Below, piece after piece: positions 1 through 5,292 of a DNA stretch of 5,292 bases (position 1 is its first letter; each line of letters opens with the position of its first letter). Made by a program: the position numbers and the translations under genes. The notes under the pieces were generated by a model that searched no databases, was not told the origin of the DNA, and worked only from the letters and a program-made list of their open reading frames with translations. Source of the DNA: an uncultured Flavobacteriaceae bacterium. GTDB lineage: Bacteria; Bacteroidota; Bacteroidia; Flavobacteriales; Flavobacteriaceae. The stretch is from the NCBI GenBank assembly GCA_938041595.1, contig CALITN010000160.1, positions 1 through 5,292 of the forward strand. Direction: 5' to 3'.

Positions 1-69
1 AGTGCATTTGTGGCTGCTTTTTTAGAGGGCAAAAAAATCCCGCTAGCCACGGCTTTGAAGAAAAAATAA
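1..69 (+). CDS. C-terminal tail of an unidentified protein (partial)
   Basis: Frame 1 is open from the left edge and ends at a TAA at 67-69, giving 22 residues that finish in LKKK. The lysine-rich end and codon use resemble the neighbouring genes. Frame 2 stops at 23-25. Frame 3 stays open to 87-89, but its product (rich in Cys, His and Arg, running across the A-rich gap) looks unlike a real protein end. The tail is too short to identify. The segment AFVAAFLEGKK loosely recalls the late helix of PfkB-type sugar kinases, but those normally continue further, so I do not assign it. From memory, flavobacterial MCE genes often follow an N-acetylmuramoyl-L-alanine amidase gene, which is another possibility. 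Function unknown. Confidence 0.5.
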   Translation, partial: SAFVAAFLEGKKIPLATALKKK

Positions 70-86
70 ATAGATTACGACCCCAA

Positions 87-102
87 TAATTTTGTACATT
101 TG
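87..102 (+). promoter_or_regulatory. Tandem Bacteroidota-type -7 promoter elements
   Basis: TAATTTTG (87-94) is followed directly by TACATTTG (95-102). Both match the Bacteroidota housekeeping -7 consensus TAnnTTTG exactly. They lie in the only gap long enough for a promoter, 18-33 bases before the TTG start of the MCE gene. The usual -33 TTG/TTTG box at a 17-23 base spacing is missing: the nearest TTTG (54-57) is 29 bases from the first -7 element. An A-rich stretch (about 58-72) occupies the expected -33 region. Initiation would leave a leader of only about 10-20 bases. I see no other exact TAnnTTTG match placed before a gene in the window, so this promoter may drive the whole downstream series. 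Confidence 0.55.
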
Positions 103-119
103 AAGATACAATTTTCGAT

Positions 120-1067
120 TTGAAACTATCCAAAGAAATTAAAACCGCACTGATTGTAATCCTAGGAATTCTCACCTTTATTTGGGGTTTTGATTTTCTT
201 AAAGGGAGCAATCTTTTTAAGCAGGAAAAAGTCATTTACGCTGTTTATGATGAAGTAGAAGGCTTGGTTAATGGAGCCAAGGTGTCCATCAACGGTTTGT
301 CCGTTGGAAAAATCACACAAATAGATTTTCTCCCCAATACCACGAAAATACTCGTTACACTCAGCATCCGTGACAATCTAAATTTTACGAACCGAAGCAC
401 AGCCATGCTATACGAAACAGGATTGATCGGAGGAAAAGCCATTGCCATTCTCCCAGATTTTTCTACACCCAATCCGATTCAGTCTGGGGATACGCTTCGA
501 GCAATGTCTAAGCCGGGCCTTACGGAACTAGTAAACCAGCAAATAGCTCCCTTACAGCAAAAAATCACCAGCACCCTCACCAGTGTTGATTCCCTGTTTG
601 TGGGCGTTCGTAACGTACTCAATATAGACAGTCAGAATAATCTTAAATTAACCCTGGAGCAATTGGCTGTTACTGTAGAAAATGCAAATAAGGCCACAAA
701 ATCTATTGCAAGATTGATGGCTGATAATGAAAAATCACTCTCAAATTCCTTTGCAAATATTGAAAACACCTCTAAGAACTTATCAGTGATGACCGACTCG
801 TTAGCTGAGGTGGATGTCAAACAAATAATTAAAGAATACGAAGCCATTGCCTCCAATATGAATATTTTATTGATGGCACTGGAACGTGGAGAAGGTACGG
901 CTGGAAAGCTGCTCAAAAACGACACCCTTTATCAAAATCTCAATTACACCGTTGAAGAACTTGGCCAACTGATTAATGACTTGAAAGAAAATCCGAAGCG
1001 CTATGTACACTTTTCTCTTTTTGGAAAGAAAAGCGAATCCTATAAAGCGGCTTCCGAAAAAAAATAA
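120..1067 (+). CDS. MCE/MlaD family lipid-transport protein
   Basis: This is a 315-residue MCE-domain protein, related to the substrate-binding subunit MlaD of envelope phospholipid transporters. Residues 1-7 are a short cytoplasmic stretch and residues 8-24 form one membrane helix that also anchors the protein. The MCE domain covers about 37-113, with the family pattern in VNGAKVSINGLSVGKI (50-65) and TGLIGGKAIAI (100-110). Residues 137-255 are helical and coiled-coil-like, as in MCE proteins that multimerise and form channels. ERGEGTAGKLLKND (255-268) and the end motif NPKRYVHFSLFGKK are features I recognise from Bacteroidota homologues. The start is TTG at 120: the frame is open upstream only to a stop at 87-89 and contains no ATG, and the KLSKEIKT beginning is typical of the family. 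The partner permease and ATPase (MlaE, MlaF) are not in the window and are probably encoded elsewhere. The next gene begins 6 bases downstream. Confidence 0.9.
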   Translation: MKLSKEIKTALIVILGILTFIWGFDFLKGSNLFKQEKVIYAVYDEVEGLVNGAKVSINGLSVGKITQIDFLPNTTKILVTLSIRDNLNFTNRSTAMLYETGLIGGKAIAILPDFSTPNPIQSGDTLRAMSKPGLTELVNQQIAPLQQKITSTLTSVDSLFVGVRNVLNIDSQNNLKLTLEQLAVTVENANKATKSIARLMADNEKSLSNSFANIENTSKNLSVMTDSLAEVDVKQIIKEYEAIASNMNILLMALERGEGTAGKLLKNDTLYQNLNYTVEELGQLINDLKENPKRYVHFSLFGKKSESYKAASEKK

Positions 1068-1073
1068 GTATTT

Positions 1074-2405
1074 ATGATAGCGTGGTTGCCGAATTTGATT
1101 TTTGTTATCCTCTTACTGTTAGCGGTTGGATTTTTCACAAAGAACGTTCGCCAGATTATCAAGAATATCAAATTAGGAAAAGACATTGATCGATCCGATC
1201 AATCGGGAAAACGCTGGAGTAATATGGCACGGATTGCCTTGGGGCAGTCCCAGATGGTCAAACGTCCAATAGCAGGGATTCTTCACATTGTGGTGTATGT
1301 TGGTTTTATTTTGATCAATATTGAACTTCTCGAAATTATTGTGGATGGGATATTGGGGACGCATCGGATTTTTGCTCCCTATTTAGGTTCTTTCTACAAT
1401 GTGCTAATTGGTACTTTTGAGATATTGGCTTTGCTAGTGCTTATTGCGGTAGTGTTTTTTTGGCTCCGTCGAAATATCCTTCGTTTGCAACGCTTTTGGA
1501 AAGATGAAATGAAAGGCTGGCCTAAGCTAGACGCCGATTTAATCCTTTATTTTGAGATCGTTTTGATGGGCTTGTTCTTGTCAATGAATGCAACCGATTC
1601 ACTACTGCAACAGATGGGGTCTGTGCACTATCATAAAGCAGGTGCTTTTCCAATTTCACAGTTTATAGCCACTTTATTTTCGGATTTTTCTGAAGCAACA
1701 CTCGTGATTTTGGAGCGAAGTTTTTGGTGGCTCCATATCGTTGGGATTTTTATCTTCTTAAACTATTTATATTACTCCAAGCACCTACATATTTTATTGG
1801 CATTTCCGAATACTTTTTTCGCCAATTTACGTCCCAAAGGCGCTTTTCGGAACAATACTACGGTTAGACAAGAGGTTCAATTGATGCTGGACCCAGAAGC
1901 CGACCCTTACGCAGTTTCTGACACTTCCGAAACAGAGCCTGACACCTTTGGTGCGTCCGATGTTACAGATTTGAACTGGGTTCAGTTAATGAACGCTTAC
2001 ACATGTACCGAATGCGGTCGTTGTACGAGCGTATGTCCTGCCAATCAGACGGGTAAGAAATTATCTCCTCGTAAAATCATGATGGATACCCGTGATCGAT
2101 TGACCGAATTCGGAGATCATCTTCGTGTCCATGCTGGGAATGAAGTGTCAGATGGAAAAAAATTATTGGATGATTATATCAGCCGTGAAGAATTATGGGC
2201 GTGTACTTCCTGTAACGCTTGCACCGAAGCCTGCCCAGTAGATATCGATCCACTTTCAATCATCATGGATATGCGGCAATACTTGGTGATGGAAGAATCA
2301 GCAGCTCCCACTGATTTGAACAATATGATGAGCAATATCGAAAACAATGGGGCCCCATGGCCTTTTAACAATCAAGATCGCCTCCTTTGGGCACAAGACA
2401 ACTAA
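1074..2405 (+). CDS. Membrane (Fe-S) oxidoreductase subunit, NarI-like anchor plus two [4Fe-4S] motifs (EtfD/HdrE-HdrC-like)
   Basis: This 443-residue protein has a membrane half and an iron-sulfur half. Likely membrane helices lie at about 4-22, 67-92, 108-130, 155-173 and 216-235. His71 in helix 2 and His221, His237 and His239 in or after helix 5 are placed like the heme b ligands of NarI/HdrE-type anchors. After an acidic linker (about 270-300) come two ferredoxin-type motifs, CTECGRCTSVCP (Cys311, 314, 317, 321) and CTSCNACTEACP (Cys377, 380, 383, 387), each able to hold a [4Fe-4S] cluster, probably on the cytoplasmic side. The cysteine-rich CCG domains that complete single-chain relatives such as EtfD/EMO are absent here but are encoded at 2874-3653. 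The likely role is passing electrons from a soluble donor to menaquinone. ETF as donor is inferred from architecture; lactate- or glycerol-3-phosphate-type donors are alternatives. It starts 6 bases after the MCE gene, at an ATG with no Shine-Dalgarno. Confidence 0.88.
   Translation: MIAWLPNLIFVILLLLAVGFFTKNVRQIIKNIKLGKDIDRSDQSGKRWSNMARIALGQSQMVKRPIAGILHIVVYVGFILINIELLEIIVDGILGTHRIFAPYLGSFYNVLIGTFEILALLVLIAVVFFWLRRNILRLQRFWKDEMKGWPKLDADLILYFEIVLMGLFLSMNATDSLLQQMGSVHYHKAGAFPISQFIATLFSDFSEATLVILERSFWWLHIVGIFIFLNYLYYSKHLHILLAFPNTFFANLRPKGAFRNNTTVRQEVQLMLDPEADPYAVSDTSETEPDTFGASDVTDLNWVQLMNAYTCTECGRCTSVCPANQTGKKLSPRKIMMDTRDRLTEFGDHLRVHAGNEVSDGKKLLDDYISREELWACTSCNACTEACPVDIDPLSIIMDMRQYLVMEESAAPTDLNNMMSNIENNGAPWPFNNQDRLLWAQDN
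1185..1203. repeat. Perfect 8-bp inverted repeat inside the Fe-S membrane gene
   Basis: ATTGATCG (1185-1192) and CGATCAAT (1196-1203) are exact reverse complements separated by ATC. The element contains three GATC sites and lies about 110 bases into the coding region, encoding part of the loop after the first membrane helix. It could form a small RNA hairpin. No T-run follows and no second copy is visible in the window, so it is probably a by-product of the codons used. Confidence 0.3.
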
Positions 2406-2420
2406 ATCAATACGTTAAGA

Positions 2421-2867
2421 ATGAAAAAAGAAGAAGCAGAAGATTATTTGCATAAAAAAGTAGAAAATGGGGAAGTCGTTAGCCCTGTATTGCCAGAAGG
2501 CATTAAAAACTACCTCATTGACATTGATGGGACCATCTGTGATGATATCCCCAACGAGGAGCCTGAGCGTATGGCTACAGCTGAATTGTATCCAGATGCC
2601 CTAGTAACCCTTAACAAATGGTTTGAAGAAGGACACTTGATTTGCTTTTTTACTTCTCGTGTGGAGGCACACCGCGAGGTGACTGAAAAATGGCTCAAAG
2701 AAAACGGGTTCAAATATCACAGCTTATTGATGGGTAAACCTCGCGGAGGAAATTATCATTGGATAGATAATCATCTTGTTCGTGCGACGCGTTACAATGG
2801 GAAATTTACCGATTTAGTAGAAAAAGAAGTAACCATCGAAGTGTTTGACGATGGGGAACATAATTAG
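2421..2867 (+). CDS. Small HAD-superfamily phosphatase-like protein
   Basis: This 148-residue protein carries the haloacid dehalogenase motifs in order. Motif I is DIDGT (34-38), with Asp34 as the expected nucleophile and Asp36 as the acid/base. Motif II is FFTSR, with Thr78 or Ser79. Motif III is Lys106 in MGKPRGG. Asp116 in WIDNH occupies the motif IV position, which has one acidic residue followed by Asn rather than the common pair. The length leaves room for the core Rossmann fold and no cap domain, so the substrate may be a large molecule or a phosphoprotein, or a small phosphate ester reached by an open site. I cannot name the substrate. There is no SIS (sugar isomerase) fold, so a 'phosphoheptose isomerase' label, which I recall seeing on similar proteins, would not be supported. 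The gene lies between the two halves of a probable redox enzyme, with gaps of 15 and 6 bases. Confidence 0.82.
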   Translation: MKKEEAEDYLHKKVENGEVVSPVLPEGIKNYLIDIDGTICDDIPNEEPERMATAELYPDALVTLNKWFEEGHLICFFTSRVEAHREVTEKWLKENGFKYHSLLMGKPRGGNYHWIDNHLVRATRYNGKFTDLVEKEVTIEVFDDGEHN

Positions 2868-2873
2868 ACGATT

Positions 2874-3653
2874 ATGGTAGTACCAACATTGGCAGAAATG
2901 ACGGCACGAGGCGAAAAGCCAGACGTACTTTTTTGGGTAGGTTGTGCAGGTAGTTTCGATGATCGTGCCAAAAAAATCACTAAGGCTTTTGTAAAACTTT
3001 TAAATAAAGCAGGGGTGTCTTTTGCAGTGTTGGGAGCCGAAGAAAGCTGTACGGGCGATCCAGCCAAAAGAGCTGGGAATGAGTTTTTATTTCAAATGCA
3101 GGCGATGAGTAATATTGAAGTGCTGAATGCCTATGAAGTGACAAAAATTGTAACCACCTGTCCGCATTGCTTTAATACCTTAAAAAACGAATACCCAGAA
3201 TTGGGCGGTAATTATGAAGTGATGCACCATACCCAATTACTCAAAAAGCTAGTTAAAGAAAATCGTCTTCAAATTGAAGGGGGAACATTTCGAGGTAAGC
3301 GGATCACCTTTCATGATCCCTGTTATTTGGGGCGTGCCAACAGTGTTTATGAGGCACCTAGAGAACTCATCGTCAAATTGGATGCGGAATTGGTCGAAAT
3401 GCGTAATTGTAAATCCAATGGGTTGTGCTGCGGTGCAGGAGGAGCACAAATGTTTAAAGAACCCGAAAAAGGGAATAAAGACATTAATATTGAACGCACC
3501 GAACAAGCACTAGAGGTAGCGCCAGAGATTATTGCAGCTGCCTGCCCTTTTTGCAATACAATGCTATCAGATGGGGTGAAAAATAAAGAAAAGGAAGCCA
3601 ATCTCCAGATCAAGGATATCGCCGAATTAATTGCAGAAGCAGAAGAACTCTAG
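2874..3653 (+). CDS. Soluble (Fe-S)-binding protein with two CCG (DUF224/HdrB-like) domains
   Basis: This 259-residue protein has two cysteine-rich CCG-type domains of the kind found in HdrB, HdrD, GlpC and EtfD. The first uses Cys24, Cys59 (in SCTGDP) and the CPHC pair Cys96/Cys99. The second uses Cys150 (DPCYLGR), Cys185-Cys186-Gly187 (LCCGAGG) and the CPFC pair Cys224/Cys227. The second has the full CX34-CC-X37-CXXC pattern linked to noncubane [4Fe-4S] clusters. The first has one Cys where the pattern has two, which suits a conventional cluster. No membrane helix or signal peptide is visible, so it should be cytoplasmic and dock on the membrane subunit encoded at 1074-2405. Together they would form an electron-transfer complex, ETF:menaquinone oxidoreductase-like by architecture. 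It begins 6 bases after the HAD gene and ends 3 bases before the next gene. Confidence 0.88.
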   Translation: MVVPTLAEMTARGEKPDVLFWVGCAGSFDDRAKKITKAFVKLLNKAGVSFAVLGAEESCTGDPAKRAGNEFLFQMQAMSNIEVLNAYEVTKIVTTCPHCFNTLKNEYPELGGNYEVMHHTQLLKKLVKENRLQIEGGTFRGKRITFHDPCYLGRANSVYEAPRELIVKLDAELVEMRNCKSNGLCCGAGGAQMFKEPEKGNKDINIERTEQALEVAPEIIAAACPFCNTMLSDGVKNKEKEANLQIKDIAELIAEAEEL

Positions 3654-3656
3654 CTC

Positions 3657-4139
3657 ATGAATGTCCCTTTTGAAGTACTTTCTGACGAAGCCCGTGTGTG
3701 GATTTATCCTGCTAATCGCAGTTTGAGTGATCAGGAAATAAAAGAAATATCAGATCGTTGTACTTCCTTTTTGACGCAGTGGACCGCGCATGGAAGTAGT
3801 CTGCAGGCTGGTTTTAAGATTGTTTACAAGCGTTTTTTGATTATTGCCCTAAACGAAGCGCAGCAAAGTGCAAGTGGTTGTTCTATCGACGCTTCCGTTC
3901 GTTTTATCCAAGAACTAGAGCGTGATTTTGAGATTGTGCTTCTGGACAAAATGAATGTGACCTACAAGCAAGGGGAGTATCTGGCTCATAAATCCTTGTC
4001 TGATTTCAAAAAAATGGCCAAAGATCGAGCGGTTACCCAAAATACCATTGTTTTTAATAATTTGGTTCTGAATAAAAGAGAGCTTGAGAGTCTTTGGGAG
4101 GTTCCAGCTTCCGAAAGCTGGCACGCTCGTTTTTTTTAG
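3657..4139 (+). CDS. Conserved Bacteroidota protein of unknown function
   Basis: This is a 160-residue soluble protein with no signal peptide, membrane helix or recognisable catalytic domain. Blocks that look conserved, from my memory of flavobacterial homologues, are VWIYPANR (14-21), FLTQWTAHG (38-46), GCSIDASVRFI (74-84, with Cys75) and the end motif SWHARFF. The distribution suggests an alpha/beta fold. Similar proteins are, as I recall, sometimes labelled 'ABC transporter ATPase'. That label is not supported: there is no Walker A GxxxxGK[ST], no LSGGQ signature and no Walker B, and the protein is too short for a nucleotide-binding domain. The ATG is 3 bases after the stop of the Fe-S gene, which argues for co-transcription and perhaps translational coupling. 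Function unknown; the gene itself looks real because of its length, codon use and operon spacing. Confidence 0.8.
   Translation: MNVPFEVLSDEARVWIYPANRSLSDQEIKEISDRCTSFLTQWTAHGSSLQAGFKIVYKRFLIIALNEAQQSASGCSIDASVRFIQELERDFEIVLLDKMNVTYKQGEYLAHKSLSDFKKMAKDRAVTQNTIVFNNLVLNKRELESLWEVPASESWHARFF
4104..4137 (+). terminator. Hairpin with T-run at the end of the 160-residue protein gene (weak terminator or attenuator candidate)
   Basis: CCAGCTT (4104-4110) and AAGCTGG (4115-4121) pair perfectly around the four-base loop CCGA. Eight T residues follow at 4130-4137. The T-run starts 8 bases after the stem, further than in a standard intrinsic terminator, and the structure lies within the last codons of the gene (the T-run encodes the final Phe-Phe and enters the stop). 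It could partly limit transcription into the GH3 gene that starts at 4151, but may equally be a coding coincidence. Confidence 0.25.
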
Positions 4140-4150
4140 TCTAATACATT

Positions 4151-5292
4151 ATGATTCGAAAACCCTTATTCCTACTTCTAGGTGCATTATGCTATGTACA
4201 TGCCCAGCCCAATCCCTTACTGGCTTCTGATGTTGCTGCACAAGAACAATGGGTTGACAGCATCTATTCAACGATGTCACTGGATGAAAAAATTGGACAA
4301 CTTTTCATTCCGATGGTTCGTCCTCTTAGCCAAAGCCCAAATCATATTGCTGAAATGCTTCGACTGGTAGAAGAAAAGCAGGTGGGCGGTGTGGTTTTCT
4401 CTACAGGACATCCAGTGCTACAAACAAAAATTTTAAACCAACTGCAAGCCAAATCACGTATTCCCTTGTTGGCAACGCTTGACGGAGAGTGGGGTGTGGG
4501 TATGCGTATGGATTCTGTCATGGACTATCCTTGGAATTTGACCCTTGGAGCGATACAGGACAATGATTTGATTTTTCAAATAGGAAAGAGGATAGGGGAG
4601 CAACATTTACGGATGGGACTTCAGATGAATTATTCTCCCGTTTTGGATGTAAATATTGATCCGTTAAATCCTATAATTGGCAATCGTTCGTTTGGAGAAG
4701 ATCCACAAAACGTTGCAGCAAAAGGACTGGCAATGATGCGAGGAATGCGTGCCGCTGGCGTTTTGACATCAGGAAAGCACTTCCCTGGTCATGGCGATAC
4801 CAAAGACGATTCCCATAAAACACTGCCTACTCTTTCCGTATCAAAAGAACGCTTGGATTCTGTAGAACTGATTCCTTTTCGAAAATTAATTGCAGAAGGC
4901 ATTCATTCCATAATGATTGGGCATCTTAACATTCCGGGTCTTGTTAAAAGTAAACGTCCTAGTAGCATTGCACCAGTAGTTGTTCAAGATTTATTGCAAA
5001 AGCAAATGGGCTTTAAGGGCTTGGTTATTACGGATGCAATGGATATGAAGGGTGTAGTTGATTTTGTTGGGAAATCCAATGCCGATTTGGAAGCCTTTTT
5101 GGCAGGGAATGATGTGATATTAGTATCCAACGATAACCGTGCAGGAATCAAAGCAATCAAACGCGCTTTTACAAGAGGGCAAATCTCTGAAGCCCGTTTA
5201 GCACATTCTGTCAAAAAAATATTGGCTGCTAAATATCTAGTAGAATTGAACCATTACCAACCGACTTCGCTTGCCAATATCACCAAAGAGCT
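4151..5292 (+). CDS. Exported NagZ-like glycoside hydrolase family 3 enzyme (N-terminal part, runs off window)
   Basis: The frame is open from ATG 4151 to the right edge, giving 380 residues with no stop. Residues 1-18 look like a type I signal peptide (basic Arg3/Lys4, hydrophobic 5-15, cleavage after VHA); Cys14 does not sit in a proper lipobox. The GH3 catalytic barrel spans about 33-362. KHFPGHGDT (209-217) followed by DDSH gives the Asp220/His222 dyad that serves as acid/base in NagZ-type beta-N-acetylglucosaminidases, and Asp295 in ITDAMDM is the expected nucleophile. The His-to-nucleophile distance of 73 residues matches NagZ. The substrate is probably GlcNAc-containing muropeptides or chitooligosaccharides in the periplasm or outside the cell. 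From family knowledge, Bacteroidota relatives are often near 1000 residues with a GH3 C-terminal domain and a serine beta-lactamase-like domain; neither can be seen here. An in-frame TAA at 4142-4144 rules out a start further upstream. It begins 11 bases after the preceding gene. Confidence 0.9.
   Translation, partial: MIRKPLFLLLGALCYVHAQPNPLLASDVAAQEQWVDSIYSTMSLDEKIGQLFIPMVRPLSQSPNHIAEMLRLVEEKQVGGVVFSTGHPVLQTKILNQLQAKSRIPLLATLDGEWGVGMRMDSVMDYPWNLTLGAIQDNDLIFQIGKRIGEQHLRMGLQMNYSPVLDVNIDPLNPIIGNRSFGEDPQNVAAKGLAMMRGMRAAGVLTSGKHFPGHGDTKDDSHKTLPTLSVSKERLDSVELIPFRKLIAEGIHSIMIGHLNIPGLVKSKRPSSIAPVVVQDLLQKQMGFKGLVITDAMDMKGVVDFVGKSNADLEAFLAGNDVILVSNDNRAGIKAIKRAFTRGQISEARLAHSVKKILAAKYLVELNHYQPTSLANITKE

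Noticed and set aside
632..925. Minus-strand open frame of 97 codons opposite the MCE gene
   Set aside because: It is fully covered by a strongly supported gene on the + strand, and its product shows no domain or convincing composition.
2347..2358. Perfect 12-bp palindrome ATGGGGCCCCAT
   Set aside because: It lies inside the coding sequence of the membrane Fe-S protein near its end, is fully explained by codons for Gly-Ala-Pro, and no second copy is seen.
3274..3513. Plus-strand open frame of 79 codons in another frame
   Set aside because: It lies wholly inside the CCG-domain gene, whose catalytic cysteines are encoded in the other frame; the product is unrecognisable.
3657..4139. ABC transporter ATPase reading of the 160-residue protein
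   Set aside because: It has no Walker A, Walker B or ABC signature and is too short for the domain.
4151..4204. Lipoprotein signal at Cys14 of the GH3 enzyme
   Set aside because: The residue before the Cys is Leu rather than Gly, Ala or Ser, and a good type I site (VHA) follows.
4182..4370. Plus-strand open frame of 62 codons at the beginning of the GH3 gene
   Set aside because: It overlaps the signal peptide and start of the GH3 barrel in a different frame; the GH3 frame continues with clear family motifs.
4984..5214. Minus-strand open frame of 76 codons
   Set aside because: It lies opposite the GH3 region that carries the nucleophile motif ITDAMDM; no supporting features.

Overview
The window looks like chromosomal DNA from a member of the Bacteroidota, most likely the Flavobacteriia. 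Four things suggest this. The DNA is moderately AT-rich. There are no good Shine-Dalgarno sequences before the starts. Two copies of the Bacteroidota -7 promoter consensus TAnnTTTG lie before the first complete gene. The gene set (MCE protein, two Fe-S proteins, a small HAD protein, a 160-residue conserved orphan and an exported GH3 enzyme) is one I associate with flavobacteria, from memory rather than a search.

Every gene is on the + strand. Positions 1-69 hold the last 22 codons of an unidentified gene. A short gap (70-119) carries the promoter. Six genes then follow with gaps of only 3-15 bases: an MCE/MlaD-like protein (120-1067, TTG start), a membrane protein with histidine-bearing helices and two [4Fe-4S] motifs (1074-2405), a 148-residue HAD phosphatase-like protein (2421-2867), a soluble Fe-S protein with two cysteine-rich CCG-type domains (2874-3653), a conserved protein of unknown function (3657-4139), and the first 380 codons of an exported NagZ-like GH3 glycosidase that runs off the right edge (4151-5292). 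The spacing fits a single operon. A hairpin plus T-run at the end of the fifth gene could reduce read-through into the GH3 gene.

The two Fe-S genes read best as one redox enzyme in two pieces. The first supplies the NarI-like membrane anchor and two ferredoxin-type clusters. The second supplies the HdrB/HdrD-like catalytic cysteine domains. Joined in this order they reproduce the layout of single-chain EtfD/EMO proteins, which pass electrons from electron-transfer flavoprotein to menaquinone. This is inferred from architecture; no etfA/etfB genes are in the window. A HAD gene sits between the two halves. The MCE protein (lipid transport at the envelope) and the GH3 enzyme (N-acetylglucosaminide cleavage, probably of peptidoglycan fragments) give the flanks an envelope theme.

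There are no RNA genes, insertion sequences, CRISPR arrays or prophage signs, and no gene-free stretch longer than about 50 bases. This is mostly an ordinary core region. The points most worth a second look are the split redox enzyme with its inserted HAD gene, the orphan fifth gene, and the secreted NagZ-type enzyme.
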